Assembly: GCA_011799875.1 (NCBI GenBank)
Contig: CM022301.1
Location: forward strand, 321,240,929 to 321,304,928
Direction of reading: 5' to 3'
DNA length: 64,000 bases
Source: Thinopyrum elongatum
Taxonomy: Eukaryota > Streptophyta > Magnoliopsida > Poales > Poaceae
Shown here: in pieces, positions 12,252 to 22,529 of the stretch
Layout: each line of letters begins with the position of its first letter
How positions within the stretch are numbered: position 1 is the stretch's first letter
Position numbers and translations under genes: made by a program
Notes under the pieces: generated by a model
Told to the model about the DNA's origin: nothing
Seen by the model: only the letters and a program-made list of their open reading frames with translations
Databases searched by the model: none

Positions 12252-12809
12252 TGTCATGGTTTTGTCACGGCAGATGTCGTCATGAAAGGACTTAGTCGTG
12301 AGGCCGTCGCTGCTAAGTGATTGCTTGTACGGGGTTGGTCGGAATCGAGAGACAAGGGTTCACCCAGGTTCGGCCCCTCGCGGTGGAGGTAAAAGCCTAC
12401 TCCTGCTTGATTGATATTGATGATGATGATCTCGATTACAAGGGTGCGTATTATCTAGCCTAGTACTCGAGAGCTTGTAACTAGGGCCTTTCCGCCTTTA
12501 GGAGCTCCCTTTATATAGGTTGAGACCCTGGGCTTACAACAGATTCCAAGTCGTATTACAACCCGTGTACTAATATACTTCCTACTTATCTTATTCTCTA
12601 AGTAAGGAAACTCCAAGTGTCGAGTTGTACTTCTGGGCCATCAAGACGCCGTCTTCAAGTGCTGGGCCCTAATCCGACCCACTCTTTGAGCCGTCCTGTA
12701 GGTCTTGATATCTTGACGCCACGGCCCGTCTTGAGTCTTGATTGTACGTCACAATTTGAATGACCCGGCCCATCATGGTGGGTCATATTGTGGGGTTATA
12801 TCCCCAACA
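12252..12809 (-). repeat. 3' LTR of E3
   Basis: 558 bp; on the plus strand it starts TGTCATGGTTTTGTC and ends CCCCAACA. It matches 25146-25704. The minus-strand TATA box CTATATAAAGG is at 12508-12519, which sets the orientation of the element. Confidence 0.85.
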
Positions 12810-12825
12810 TTAGCCCCCGGATTGA
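12810..12825 (-). other. Polypurine tract of E3
   Basis: On the minus strand AATCCGGGGGCTAA abuts the 3' LTR. Six further copies of the core (plus-strand TAGCCCCCAAG type) occur at 16159-16488 and 18361. Confidence 0.65.
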
Positions 12826-13115
12826 TTTGAATTTATTCGTGTCAATCTTTTAACCCGATGAAAATCTTGAGTCGCCTTCCTTTCCTTGGAAATGCCTCAT
12901 CGTCGGATTAAGGATTCCAGCTTATGGTAATTCACACTTTATTGTTTTTCCAAGTCCTCAATCTATGACATCATCTTCCAGATTTCCTGGAACTATAGCA
13001 TGACATCATAATGAATCTTTGAGTATATCTATCGAGGCCGAAAACCGAGGCGTCCATTACTCAAAAAATTACTGCGTCCCCTCAATCTCGTGCCTGCCTT
13101 TTCCTCTTCTCTCCA

Positions 13116-13126
13116 TATTATAAATA
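13116..13126 (+). promoter_or_regulatory. TATA box for the antisense gene of E3
   Basis: TATTATAAATA is followed by a C-rich leader about 100 bases upstream of an ATG at 13246 and about 800 bases upstream of the main coding ATG at 13929. It faces the same way as the antisense gene and opposite to the element's own LTR promoter. The call rests on the motif and its position only. Confidence 0.5.
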
Positions 13127-13928
13127 CACCCAAGGGGTTTTCTTTTTTCACTTTACCGCTTCACACCCTCGCGTCTTCTTCTTCCTCACATCTCAGCTGC
13201 TCGCGACCAAAGCTCCACCGCCGCGTGACCTCGAGTGCTCCGGTGATGTCAACTACTCCATCGACCCTGCGCCCGCCGTCGTCGACGCCATCCAGGACGA
13301 CCTTAGAGCTTCTGTCGCCTCCAGGTATGCGAAAACACACCTTCAGATCCACATTGACCTTGCTGTAGTTCATTAGAGTTCTTCCCTGTTCATCGGTCCT
13401 TCAATGCTACTGTTGTTTAGATCTAGTTCCTAATGATCTCCTTATAGAAATAGAGCGGTACTAGTCTCAACTCCATTTTTGCATCTAGGAGTCTCATATC
13501 CCCTTCAGAATCCGTAGGTAGGTCACCCACTGCCTCCTAGTGCTCACCTTAGGTTTAGCAAATATTTGACTTTTTAGACCATTTTGTAGATTTGTTATTG
13601 TACATGCCTCTGATGGAAAGTTGTTTGTCCAACACTTAGCTGAACATGACCCTTAATTTTAGGATAAGCCGCCTCAACCCTTGTCGGCTCGTTTATGCAT
13701 ATAACTCGTCAGTTGCAGTAATCATAGCTGTACTTTTCTTAGGCCAACTCATTTATGACATTGGCGTCTCATTAACACTTGAATACGCAGTTGACTCGCC
13801 CTTTGCCTTAGCTGTTTTATCATGTTGCCAACTCATCATGTGGAAAAAAACCTGGCGATTCGTTATTCGTAAATGACCCACCATCCATATTTTTCTGCAG
13901 TCTTTAGTCTTGGCTTAGGCGACTCATC

Positions 13929-16900
13929 ATGTTGAAAACTACAACTTGTAATTGGGTGAGGTCCCAACCCTCCAAGCTCATGCTTGATGATTTCGCGAGT
14001 CAAGGTTTGCTGCCGGCTCAAGAGGTGATTGGCTGGCGAGCTCCTCGCACGGAAGATGTCCCTCAACCCGGAGAGGGAGAAGTGATTGTGTTCACAGACC
14101 ACCTTATCAGAGGTTTCACTCCACCCGGGTCGAAATTTTTCCTTGATGTCCTCAACTTCTACAATCTTCACCCTCAAGACCTTGCTCCAAACTCCATAAT
14201 CAACCTATGCCAATTTCAAGTTTTTTGCGAGGTTTACTTACAGACAGAAGCAACCGTCCCTATCTTCAGGGAATTCTTCTACATCAACTGTCAAACAGAA
14301 TGCGCAGATGGCCCTAGTATAGAGCTTGGTGGGATCTCAATTCAAAGGTGGAGAAACATTTCTTTCCCACAAGCTATGTTGCCGAGTCATCCCAAGGGTT
14401 GGAACAAGACTTGGTTCTACTTCAGGAACACTGCCCCAACTGACGAAAAATCCTTTGCCGGGTTACAGACCTGACCACCTTGATAACAGCATCAAGTATC
14501 CCTGCTGGGCTTCCGCAGAAGAACATGCTCAAGTCGCCCACATATATCCTAGGGTGAGAGCTTTACTAGCCAATGGCTTAACTGGAGTCGATTTGACCCG
14601 ATGCTGGATCAGCTGGAGGATTCAACCCTTAAGCCGTCGTGGCGGCTTAATGTGCACTTATACCGACGTCTTGAATGACGTGCAATGCTTCAGTCATGTT
14701 GACCTGCCGGCTGATGAAGTAAACAAAATTGTGAAGAAGCTGCTAGGGGAGTCTCAAGAGGCCTGCAACAAGATAGGTCTTAACCCCTTCTGTGTTCAAA
14801 ATCCTACACCTCTAGTAAGTATGCTTATAATCATTTGTCTGGTTCATCAATCCTTTTCTTAACTTGAACTCACTTATTGATCTTGCAAAAATTTGTGCAG
14901 GCCAATTCTCCATTCTGGAATAGAAAAAAGAAGAAAACTCAAGTGCATAAGCCTAAGACTGCCCCGGCTTCAAGGAAATAAGCCGACTATTGCAAGTGAC
15001 CCGATAGCCGGAGATGAGTCGCCGGCGGCTGATGACGAGTCAGAGGTAGAACCTGACTCCCTCGGCCGTCTTTTTATTGAACTTGCTGACGCCTCTTATT
15101 CTCAGGATAACACTGAAACGAGTCGGGCTAGTGATGCTGAGGTAATTTCAATTTCTTCCGACTCAGAAAACTTGCCTCCAAAGAAAATAAGGCGGTCGTT
15201 CAAAAAGTAAAGTTTTCTCACCCTGACGCTTATTTGGATCCCAAATGCCTTTTGAAGAAGGCACAACATGAAGGAACTTCGAGACGGCAAACCCAGAGCG
15301 GCTCTGGAGAGTAGGTTGCTGGCTTGTCTAATATGCCAAATGCCCGCAAGCAACGTACAAAGGTGCCTCATCGTCCAACATTATCTCTTCCTCAAGCCAG
15401 TATTTTTAGACGACCTCTTAACCATTCTAACTCAAATTATCAGGAGTCGCCACCATCTTCTGGGGTTTCAACTGGTACTCAGCTGCCTCCATTTATCATC
15501 AACCAAGGGTAAGTGCCTTAAATGAGTCATGCTTCACTTATAGCAATTACTTTGTACCTTTGAATATATTCCTTGTGATTGCAGTGCCCAAGCCAAGAAT
15601 AGGAAAATTGGCGAGTCATCTGCCGCCCCAACTATCAATGAGACTCAAGATCTTCAGCAGGGTAACCCAAAAATTCCAGTTACTCAAACAAACTTGGACG
15701 ACCCGCAACCGGCTCAGGAGCTAATTATAACTGATAAGCAGCCAACGGCTGAACAAAACCTTATTGATGATCAAGCCCATCCAGACGAGCTGGCTGACCA
15801 TCTTCAGCCGCCAAGCCCGACTCATGCTCCAAGCCCTCATCAATAGGCTGAAAATGTTAATCAGATGATAGTTGATGCTGAAGTGGTCATTACTGGAATA
15901 GGTCATGGTGCTGCCGATACCTCAACTAGTTTGACCAAGATCCCAGCCAAGGACGATGAGCCGGCTTGTGAAGAAAATGGAAAAGCAAAATTGGAGCTGC
16001 CTGGCTTTGATACTATGACCAGTGAAGAGCTTCATCATGAGTTCTTGACCCGGCTGTCTGAAAGTCGTGATATGGAAGCCAGCATAGTCAATATGTTGAA
16101 GAAGAAACATGAGGTATGAACTTAACTCGCCCTGGTCATACTTATATGCATGTATGCTTAGCCCCCAAGTGTTAGACATAGTTAATCATAAGTATGTGTA
16201 AGACTTGTATGTAGAATCTGAAAAACTTGGATGTGTAGCCCCCAAGGGCCGGGTTATCATGCAAATGATAAGCCGGTTCTCCAAATATAAGTCCTTAGTG
16301 ATGTAAAATAGAAGAAATACCATGTAGCCCCCAAGGGCCGACTCATTTTTATGAACTGAGTCGGGTCTTCTGATATATTTTGGATGATGAAAAAATGACA
16401 TGCATTAGCCCCCAAGTCCCATGTATGTTGCTTCCAATTGCTTGGGACTTTGAAATTAGAACAAATTCATATTATATAGCCCCCAAGTGCCGGGTCGTGC
16501 ATTCATGCCAGCTTGGGACTAACTTGTAATTGAAATGCTTATATTTTTTCAGGAGACCTTGAATGCAGCCGAGTCGCAATTGTCCGGCTTGAAGAAAGTT
16601 TTTGATGCTGAACAAACTTTGTGGATCAAAGCAGAGTCGAGCCTACAATCCTCTGTTGAAGAGCTGGAAAAATTGAAGGCGGCTTTTGATAAGAAAAGAG
16701 CCGCCTTCGAGACCGAGAAAACCTCCTTGCTCAAGCGTGCAGAGGATGTTGAAGGCCAACTTAAGCCAGTGACTAAAGAACTCGATGGGTTGAAGTGTCA
16801 TATCACTCAAATGACGCAAGCAATTTTTGGTAAGTGATCCATTGAACTTGTATGAATAACTCGCCTGGCAACTCATATATACGATTAACTCGCCTGACGT

Positions 16901-17624
16901 CTTACATGTTGAAATATATGCAGGTCCCAGAAGTCAGAATCTCCGTCAAGATAATCTGATGAAATTAAAGGCCGTATACACGTTCCTGGAGAGATTGTAC
17001 TTTGGAAGCTTATTTACCATCATGGCTATCACAGGTGGAAGAGACCCGCCACGATTCATAAGAGACGTGTTGAAGTTACTGTCAACCGTCCCAAGGCAAA
17101 TAGAAGAATTGAAGAAATCAGCCGCCCGAGCAGGTGCCTTGATGTCTTTGAGTCGGGCCAAGGCTTATTGTCCAGAGATGGATACTGCAGAGATGGCCGG
17201 CGGGTTTCCACAATTCAATGATGATGGTAGTGAGTTTGCACTAGAAGATTATGCCCGTTGTGTGAAGGAGACCCGTGTATTGGTGAGTCGGCTAGCTAAA
17301 GAGCTCAACTTAAAGAAGTACCAGCCGACTTATGATCAAAATAACATGCGAGTTCACCCACAAATCTTTGATCCCTTTTACTTGAATCCACAACGTCGTA
17401 AGCATACTTTTGCCCCTGATGTCGACCCCTCACCTATCATGCATGATGACGCCGTCTTCCAAGCCTTAACCAGTATCAACTGGAATCTAGACAACCTTCA
17501 GATCAGGGAGGTAGAAGAGTCGGCACAGGATGACCCAGAGGCGTCAATAGCTGGAGGTCATCAAGGGGAAGCTAACCCGGAGAGCCACAACCCAGAGGGT
17601 ACAGGTGCTAATTTGCAGGAGTGA
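13929..17624 (+). pseudogene. Antisense, intron-containing accessory gene of E3 (gypsy-type transposon domain)
   Basis: Five coding exons can be read: 13929-14814, 14901-15508, 15585-16113, 16553-16829 and 16924-17624. Introns begin GTAAGT, GTAAGT, GTATGA and GTAAGT and end CAG, and the codon phase is compatible at all four joins (0, 2, 0, 1). A possible non-coding first exon ends at 13324 (CAG/GTATGC) with an acceptor at 13900. The N-terminal 290 residues (WRAPRTEDVPQPGEGEVIVF, later FYINCQ and DVQCF) resemble the putative gypsy-type transposon domain (PF04195-like). An acidic linker follows, then a Lys/Glu-rich probable coiled coil (exon 4) and a C-terminal region with YCPEMDTAEMAGGF. Lesions: a one-base loss in an A-run near 14447, a stop at 14979 with later frame changes in exon 2, and a stop at 15846. 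The function is unknown. It lies between integrase and the 3' LTR. Confidence 0.75.
16159..16488 (-). repeat. Five polypurine-tract-like repeats inside an intron of the antisense gene
   Basis: Plus-strand TAGCCCCCAAG occurs at 16159, 16236, 16325, 16406 and 16477, each 11-12 bases long and spaced 70-90 bases apart; another (AAGCCCCCAAGT) is at 18361. On the element's sense strand these read CTTGGGGGCTA, close to the real tract GGGGGCTAA next to the 3' LTR. They all lie in the 439-nt intron 16114-16552. Confidence 0.75.
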
Positions 17625-18517
17625 TAGCTCCAAAAAAACTTCGGCGACTTATTCGGGCCATTGTGTGGCTATGTAATAGGGTAGCTTGGAAACGCTTGGG
17701 TGCTCTGACGTGCCTTCGTGCACTTGAATTTTGTGGAAATATTTGGGACGAAATAGTTGAACTGGTGTGGTTGTATGCCAACCCGCCCAATCTGCACTTT
17801 GTTAAATAATGTTGTGGCAAGTCATATTTGTATGAACCGCCAATAGTTGGTCCTTCTCTAGATTGATTCAAAAGTAAGGAGTAGCATAACCCGGTGTCTT
17901 ATAGACCTGGCGACTCATGGTCATAATGAAACTCTATGATCAGGATAAACTGGTGTATTAATGACCTGGTGGCTCATGGCCAATTGATGGTAAAAAGAAA
18001 TAGTCCTGTAAGACAAATAATAGTGTAAAAACAAACAAGTTAGATTAACACATAAGTATAAATATTAAGTCGGCTTTCGAGGCTCGACAAAGAGACCGGC
18101 TTTCGAGGCTCGAGTCTTGCTTCAATGAAGCTGGCGTGATAGCCAATGGTTTGTCCTAGCTTTCTGTAGGTCGGCTCTCACATGACTTAAGTCAGTGTTT
18201 TAACCTTGACAAGTTCAGGTTCATAATAGATTGACTGTCAAGAGTACGTCTGGTCATCTTGGCGGATGAGCATCAAGCAAATATGCAGGTTTAACCATGA
18301 TAGATATTGTGGCATATGCCGGGTCAAGAGTGTTATTATGAGCTAAACTCGATGAGTTGGAAGCCCCCAAGTGACCTATGATCAAATAATAAAGACTCAT
18401 ACACAATATTTTGGACGAAACGACAGAGACCCCGAGTTTCAGGGGTGTCAGTTTTATTATCATTGATCATAAGTGATATATACACTGATGTATGTACAAA
18501 AGTTGGAGCCAGTGGCT
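17625..18517. other. Spacer between antisense gene and integrase of E3
   Basis: No ORF is convincing. A short direct repeat CGGCTTTCGAGGCTCGA occurs twice (18070-18115), and one further polypurine-tract-like copy is at 18361. The two convergent genes of E3 should terminate here. Confidence 0.6.
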
Positions 18518-19660
18518 TTAAGTGTAATAAGGACAGAGATGAGCAATGTTCCAAGGCCTGTTGGTCTCCTCCTCAGATGTACTTGATTTCTTGTGTTCAT
18601 GTATGTCAATCAGATAATATGACCCATTGTTGAGGTCTTTGATGATGACAAAAGGCCCTTCCCAAGGAGGTGAAAGCTTATGCATACCAATTTGATTTTG
18701 AATCAACCAAAGCACTAAGTCTCCCTTCTGGAAAGTACGGCTACGAACTCTACGGCTATGATAGCGACGTAGGTCTTGCTGATATATTGCTGACCTTGAT
18801 GCTGCAAAGTCATGTTCCTCCTCGAGGGCGTCGAGTGAATCTTGGCGAGTTGTCTCATTATTTTCCTCAACATAAGCCGCCACCCTAGGGGAATCATGAC
18901 AAATATCGCTTGGGAGCACTGCTTCAGCACCATAAACCATGAAGAAAGGTGTGTAACCAGTTGATCTGTTGGGAGTGGTCCGTATGCTCCAAAGGACAGA
19001 AGGAAGTTCTTCAACCCAAGAACCTGGTGTACGCTCAAGAGGAACCATGAGTCTGGGCTTCTTGCCTTGCAAAATATCCTGGTTGGTGCGTTCTTCCTGT
19101 CCATTGGATTGGGGGTGTGCCACAGAGGCTACATCAAGCCGGATATGCTCTTGCTGGCAAAAAAAAAAATTCATGCCTCCTTTGGATAGATTGGTCCCAT
19201 TATTAGTGATGATATTGCGCGGATAACCAAAGCGAAAGATCAACTTCTTCAGAAACTTCACTCCTGTTTCTGCATCACAATTACTGATAGGCTCTACTTC
19301 AACCCACTTGGTAAACTTATCAACAGCCACGAGAAGATGAGTTTTCTTGTCCTTGGACCGTTTGAATGGACCAACCATATCAAGCCCCCAAACTGCAAAG
19401 GGCCAAGTTATGGGAATCATCCGGAGTTCTTGAGTCGGCACATGAGCCTGTCGTGCAAACTTCTCACATCCATCACACTTACGCACGATGTCTTCAGCAT
19501 CTGCATGAGTTGTGAGCCAATACAAATCATGTAGAAAAGCCTTTGCAACCAATGACCTTGAGCCGGCATGGTGACCACAGTCGCCAGAGTGAATCTCATT
19601 AAGGATCTCGCGACCCTCCTCAGGGGAGACACACCATTGAAAAACACCTGTGATGCTTCA
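18518..19660 (-). pseudogene. pol: Integrase of E3
   Basis: An N-terminal zinc-binding region is visible (HSGDCGHH, later KCDGCEKFARQ, around 19620-19470). The catalytic core follows with WGLDMVGPF (first Asp), IITNNGT in place of the usual ITDNGT (second Asp changed to Asn by sequence), and the HPQSNGQEERTNQ region that carries the Glu. The C-terminal part has FQKGDLVLW and a WEGPFVI block, as in gypsy integrases, and ends YYT-stop at 18518. One frameshift precedes 19552. The likely loss of the second catalytic Asp would make it inactive. Confidence 0.8.
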
Positions 19661-21720
19661 TCTGTGTAACTGGCCATGAACAATAGTCATGGATTTTGAA
19701 CAGCGGACGATCTGACGAGTGATAGGTTCATCCTTAGGGAGCTCGCCTCGAGTCAGATAAGTCAAATAAGGGACCGTCCAATCAGGGGTAGCATGTAAAG
19801 CCGCCACATATTGTGCCTCCGGGTCATGTATGACTAGATCTTCCTCAGACGGCAGTTTGATAGAAGGATTATGAAGGACATCAAAGAAAACATTGGGAGG
19901 GACTAGCTTACCTTGGGAACCGAGTCGTGATAATGCATCAGCCGCCTCGTTGAGCTACCTGTCAATGTGATCCACTTGATATCCCTAAAATGACCTGCAA
20001 TGTTAGTCATCGCCTACCGATAAGCCGCCATGAGGGGGTCCTTGGAATCCCACTGTCCAGAAACTTGCTGAGCAACCAAATCTGAGTCGCCTAAATATCT
20101 GACCCGACCGAGATTCATCTCCTTAGCCATCCGGAGACCATGGAGGAGAGCTTCATATTCAGCTGCATTGTTAGTATAAGGAAACATTATCCTCGAGACA
20201 TAACAAAATTTATCACCTCCTAGGGAAGATAAGATAACTCCAGCCCCGAGCCCTCCAACTGTCTGGAACCATCAAAATAAATTATCCAATAAGTTTTATC
20301 TGGCCTCTCTTCGCGAACTTGAAGTTCAGTCCAATCATTGGTGAAATCCACTAGTGCTTGGGACTTGATGGCTATACGAGGTACATACTTTAGATGATGT
20401 GGCCCAAGCTCAATTGCCCACTTAGCAATCCTTCTTGTGGCTTCCTTGTTTTGGATGATTTATCCCAATGGGGCAGAGCTAACAACATTTATTGGGTGTT
20501 CCAGAAAATAATGCTTCAGCTTGCGACTCGCCATGAAGACCCCGAACAGCAGCTTCTGCCAATGTGGATATCTCTCTTTGGATTCTGTCAGGACATCACT
20601 GACGTAGTAAACTGGCCGTTGAACATGATATTCCTTCCCTGCCTCCTTGTGCTCCACAATGACTACACCACTGACCGCTTTGTTATTTGCAGTAATGTAC
20701 AGGAGCATAGGCTCTTTGTCGATAGGAGCGGCCAAGATGGGCGGCTCAGCCAACTGCTTCTTGAGGGCTTCGAAAGCGTTGTTGGCAGCGTCACTCCAGA
20801 CGAAGTTGTCAGTCTTTTTCAGCATCTGATACAAAGGGATGGCTTTTCGCCCAGGCAGCTTATGAATCTGCATAAGGCGGCTATTCGAGCCGCCATGCAC
20901 TGTACATCATTAATACTAGCCGGCTTGCCCAAAGAGGTGGCTGCTTTGATTTTTTCTGGATTAGCTTCGATTCCTCGCCCAGACACCAGGAAACCCAATA
21001 ATTTGCCTGCTGGAACTCCGAAGACACACTTGGCTGGGTTAAGCATCATCTTGTACCACTGAAGGTTGTCAAAGGTCTCCTTAAGATCATCCAGCAAGGT
21101 CTCCTTCTTCCGAGACTTGATGACAATGTTGTCAACATAAGCATGAACATTGCGCCCAATCTGATTGTGAAAACAATTCTGAACACAACGCTGTAAGTCG
21201 CCCCGGCACTATTAAGCCCAAAAGGCATCGAGACATAACAGAAAGCCCCAAAGGGTGTGATAAAAGCCATATTTTCCTGGTCCTCAACAGCCATCTTGAT
21301 CTGATGATAGCCAGAATAAGCATCCAGGAAGCATAAACTCTCATAGCCAGTAGTGGAATCGATGATCTGATCAATGCGAGGGAGGAAAAACGGGTTTTTG
21401 GGACAAGCTTTGTTGAGATCTGTGTAATCAACACACATACGCCAAGTGCAGTTCTTCTTTAACACAAGCACCAGATTGGCTAGCCACTCAAGGTGAAATA
21501 CTTCGATGATGAACCCGGCAGCTAGGAGCTGGGCCACCTCTTCCCCAATAGCTTTGCGTCTCTCCTCATTAAAACGACGGAGGTATTGCCAAACTAGTTT
21601 CATTTTAGGATCAACATTAAGGTGGTTCTCAGCGAATTCTCTTAGTACACCAGGCATGTCAGAAGGTTTCCATGCAAAGATGTCCCGATTCTCATGGATG
21701 AACTCGATGAGCGCGCTTTC
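19661..21720 (-). pseudogene. pol: Reverse transcriptase and two RNase H regions of E3
   Basis: The RT starts with a VPCY-like segment replaced here by LVWQYLRRFNEERRKAIGEE, then CVDYTDLNKACPKN, FLDAYSGYHQI and the AFITPFGAFCYVSMPFGL block. The YVDD box reads YVDN at 21128-21139 (AAC for Asp), and a frameshift lies just before it. The first RNase H region is at about 20460-20900 (DNFVWSDAANNAFEALKKQL, later KHYFLEHP). A second RNase H-like region at about 20220-19990 includes YTNNAAEYEALLHGLRMAKE and a DSDLV block. The double RNase H supports the Tat assignment. Several stops are present after 20460. Confidence 0.8.
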
Positions 21721-22512
21721 CTATTTGGGATCCATGCCAGTCCCAATAGTGAACTGCTGAGATGAGTCGCCAGGGACGAAATCAACCTGCTTGGTATCTC
21801 TGGCCGCCTGGAACTTGAGGGGCGGGTCAGACTCTGTGGTGGGTTTTTTCAGAGACGTCATGTCAGCCGGGTCAATGTTGGATTTGTAAAATTTCAACTC
21901 CTCTTCTGCACAGGCCGACTCAGCATAAGCAGTGTCCCCTTCTTCACACTCACGAGCAATCTTTCTGTTTCCACTAACTGTAATAGTACCCTTCGGCCCA
22001 GGCATTTTGAGCTTGAGATAGACATAACAAGGCCGAGCCATGAAACGAGCATAAGCCGGCCGCCCGAACAAGGCGTGATACGAACTCTTGATCTTAACCA
22101 CTTCGAACGTCAGAAACTCCATTCTGTAATTATACTCATCGCCAAATGCGACCTCAAGCTTGATCCGGCCAATGGGGTATGCAGATTTCCCGGGAACAAT
22201 CCCATGAAAAATGATGGAGGAAGATGAAAGTTGCTTCTTTGACAAGTTAATACGCCTGAAGGTGTCATAATACAGAATGTTGATGCTGCTTCCTCCGTCC
22301 ATGAGTACCTTTGTGAGATTATATCCACCAACCTGAGGCGTGAACGCCAAAGCTAAGCCGCCAGGGTTATCAACCCGGGGTGGGTGATCAGCCCTACTCC
22401 AAGTGACCGACTGTTCTGACCAATTCAGATACCTAGGAACCACCGGCTCAACCATATTAACAACACATTTCTGAACCTTGCTATCCCTCTTGCAGGTACT
22501 AGTAGTAAACAC
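21721..22512 (-). pseudogene. pol: Aspartic protease region of E3
   Basis: The frame is open for 263 codons. The active-site motif is MDGGSS at 22285-22302, followed by INILYYDTFRRI. The flap side is FGRPAYARFMA. A Tat-type linker to RT follows, rich in charged residues, and ends at a stop at 21721 before RT continues in the same frame (ESALIEFIHENRDIFAWKP). The catalytic motif is intact, although the neighbouring RT and IN are not. Confidence 0.75.
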
Positions 22513-22529
22513 GTGATACTACCCACTTC

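Noticed and set aside
13090..13368. ORF upstream of the antisense gene as its first coding exon
   Set aside because: Joining the ATG at 13246 through the donor at 13324 to the acceptor at 13900 meets a stop within 12 codons and does not enter the main frame. I treat it as leader.
20394..21062. Plus-strand ORF of 222 codons
   Set aside because: It is antisense to the E3 RT/RNase H, which has recognisable motifs on the minus strand.
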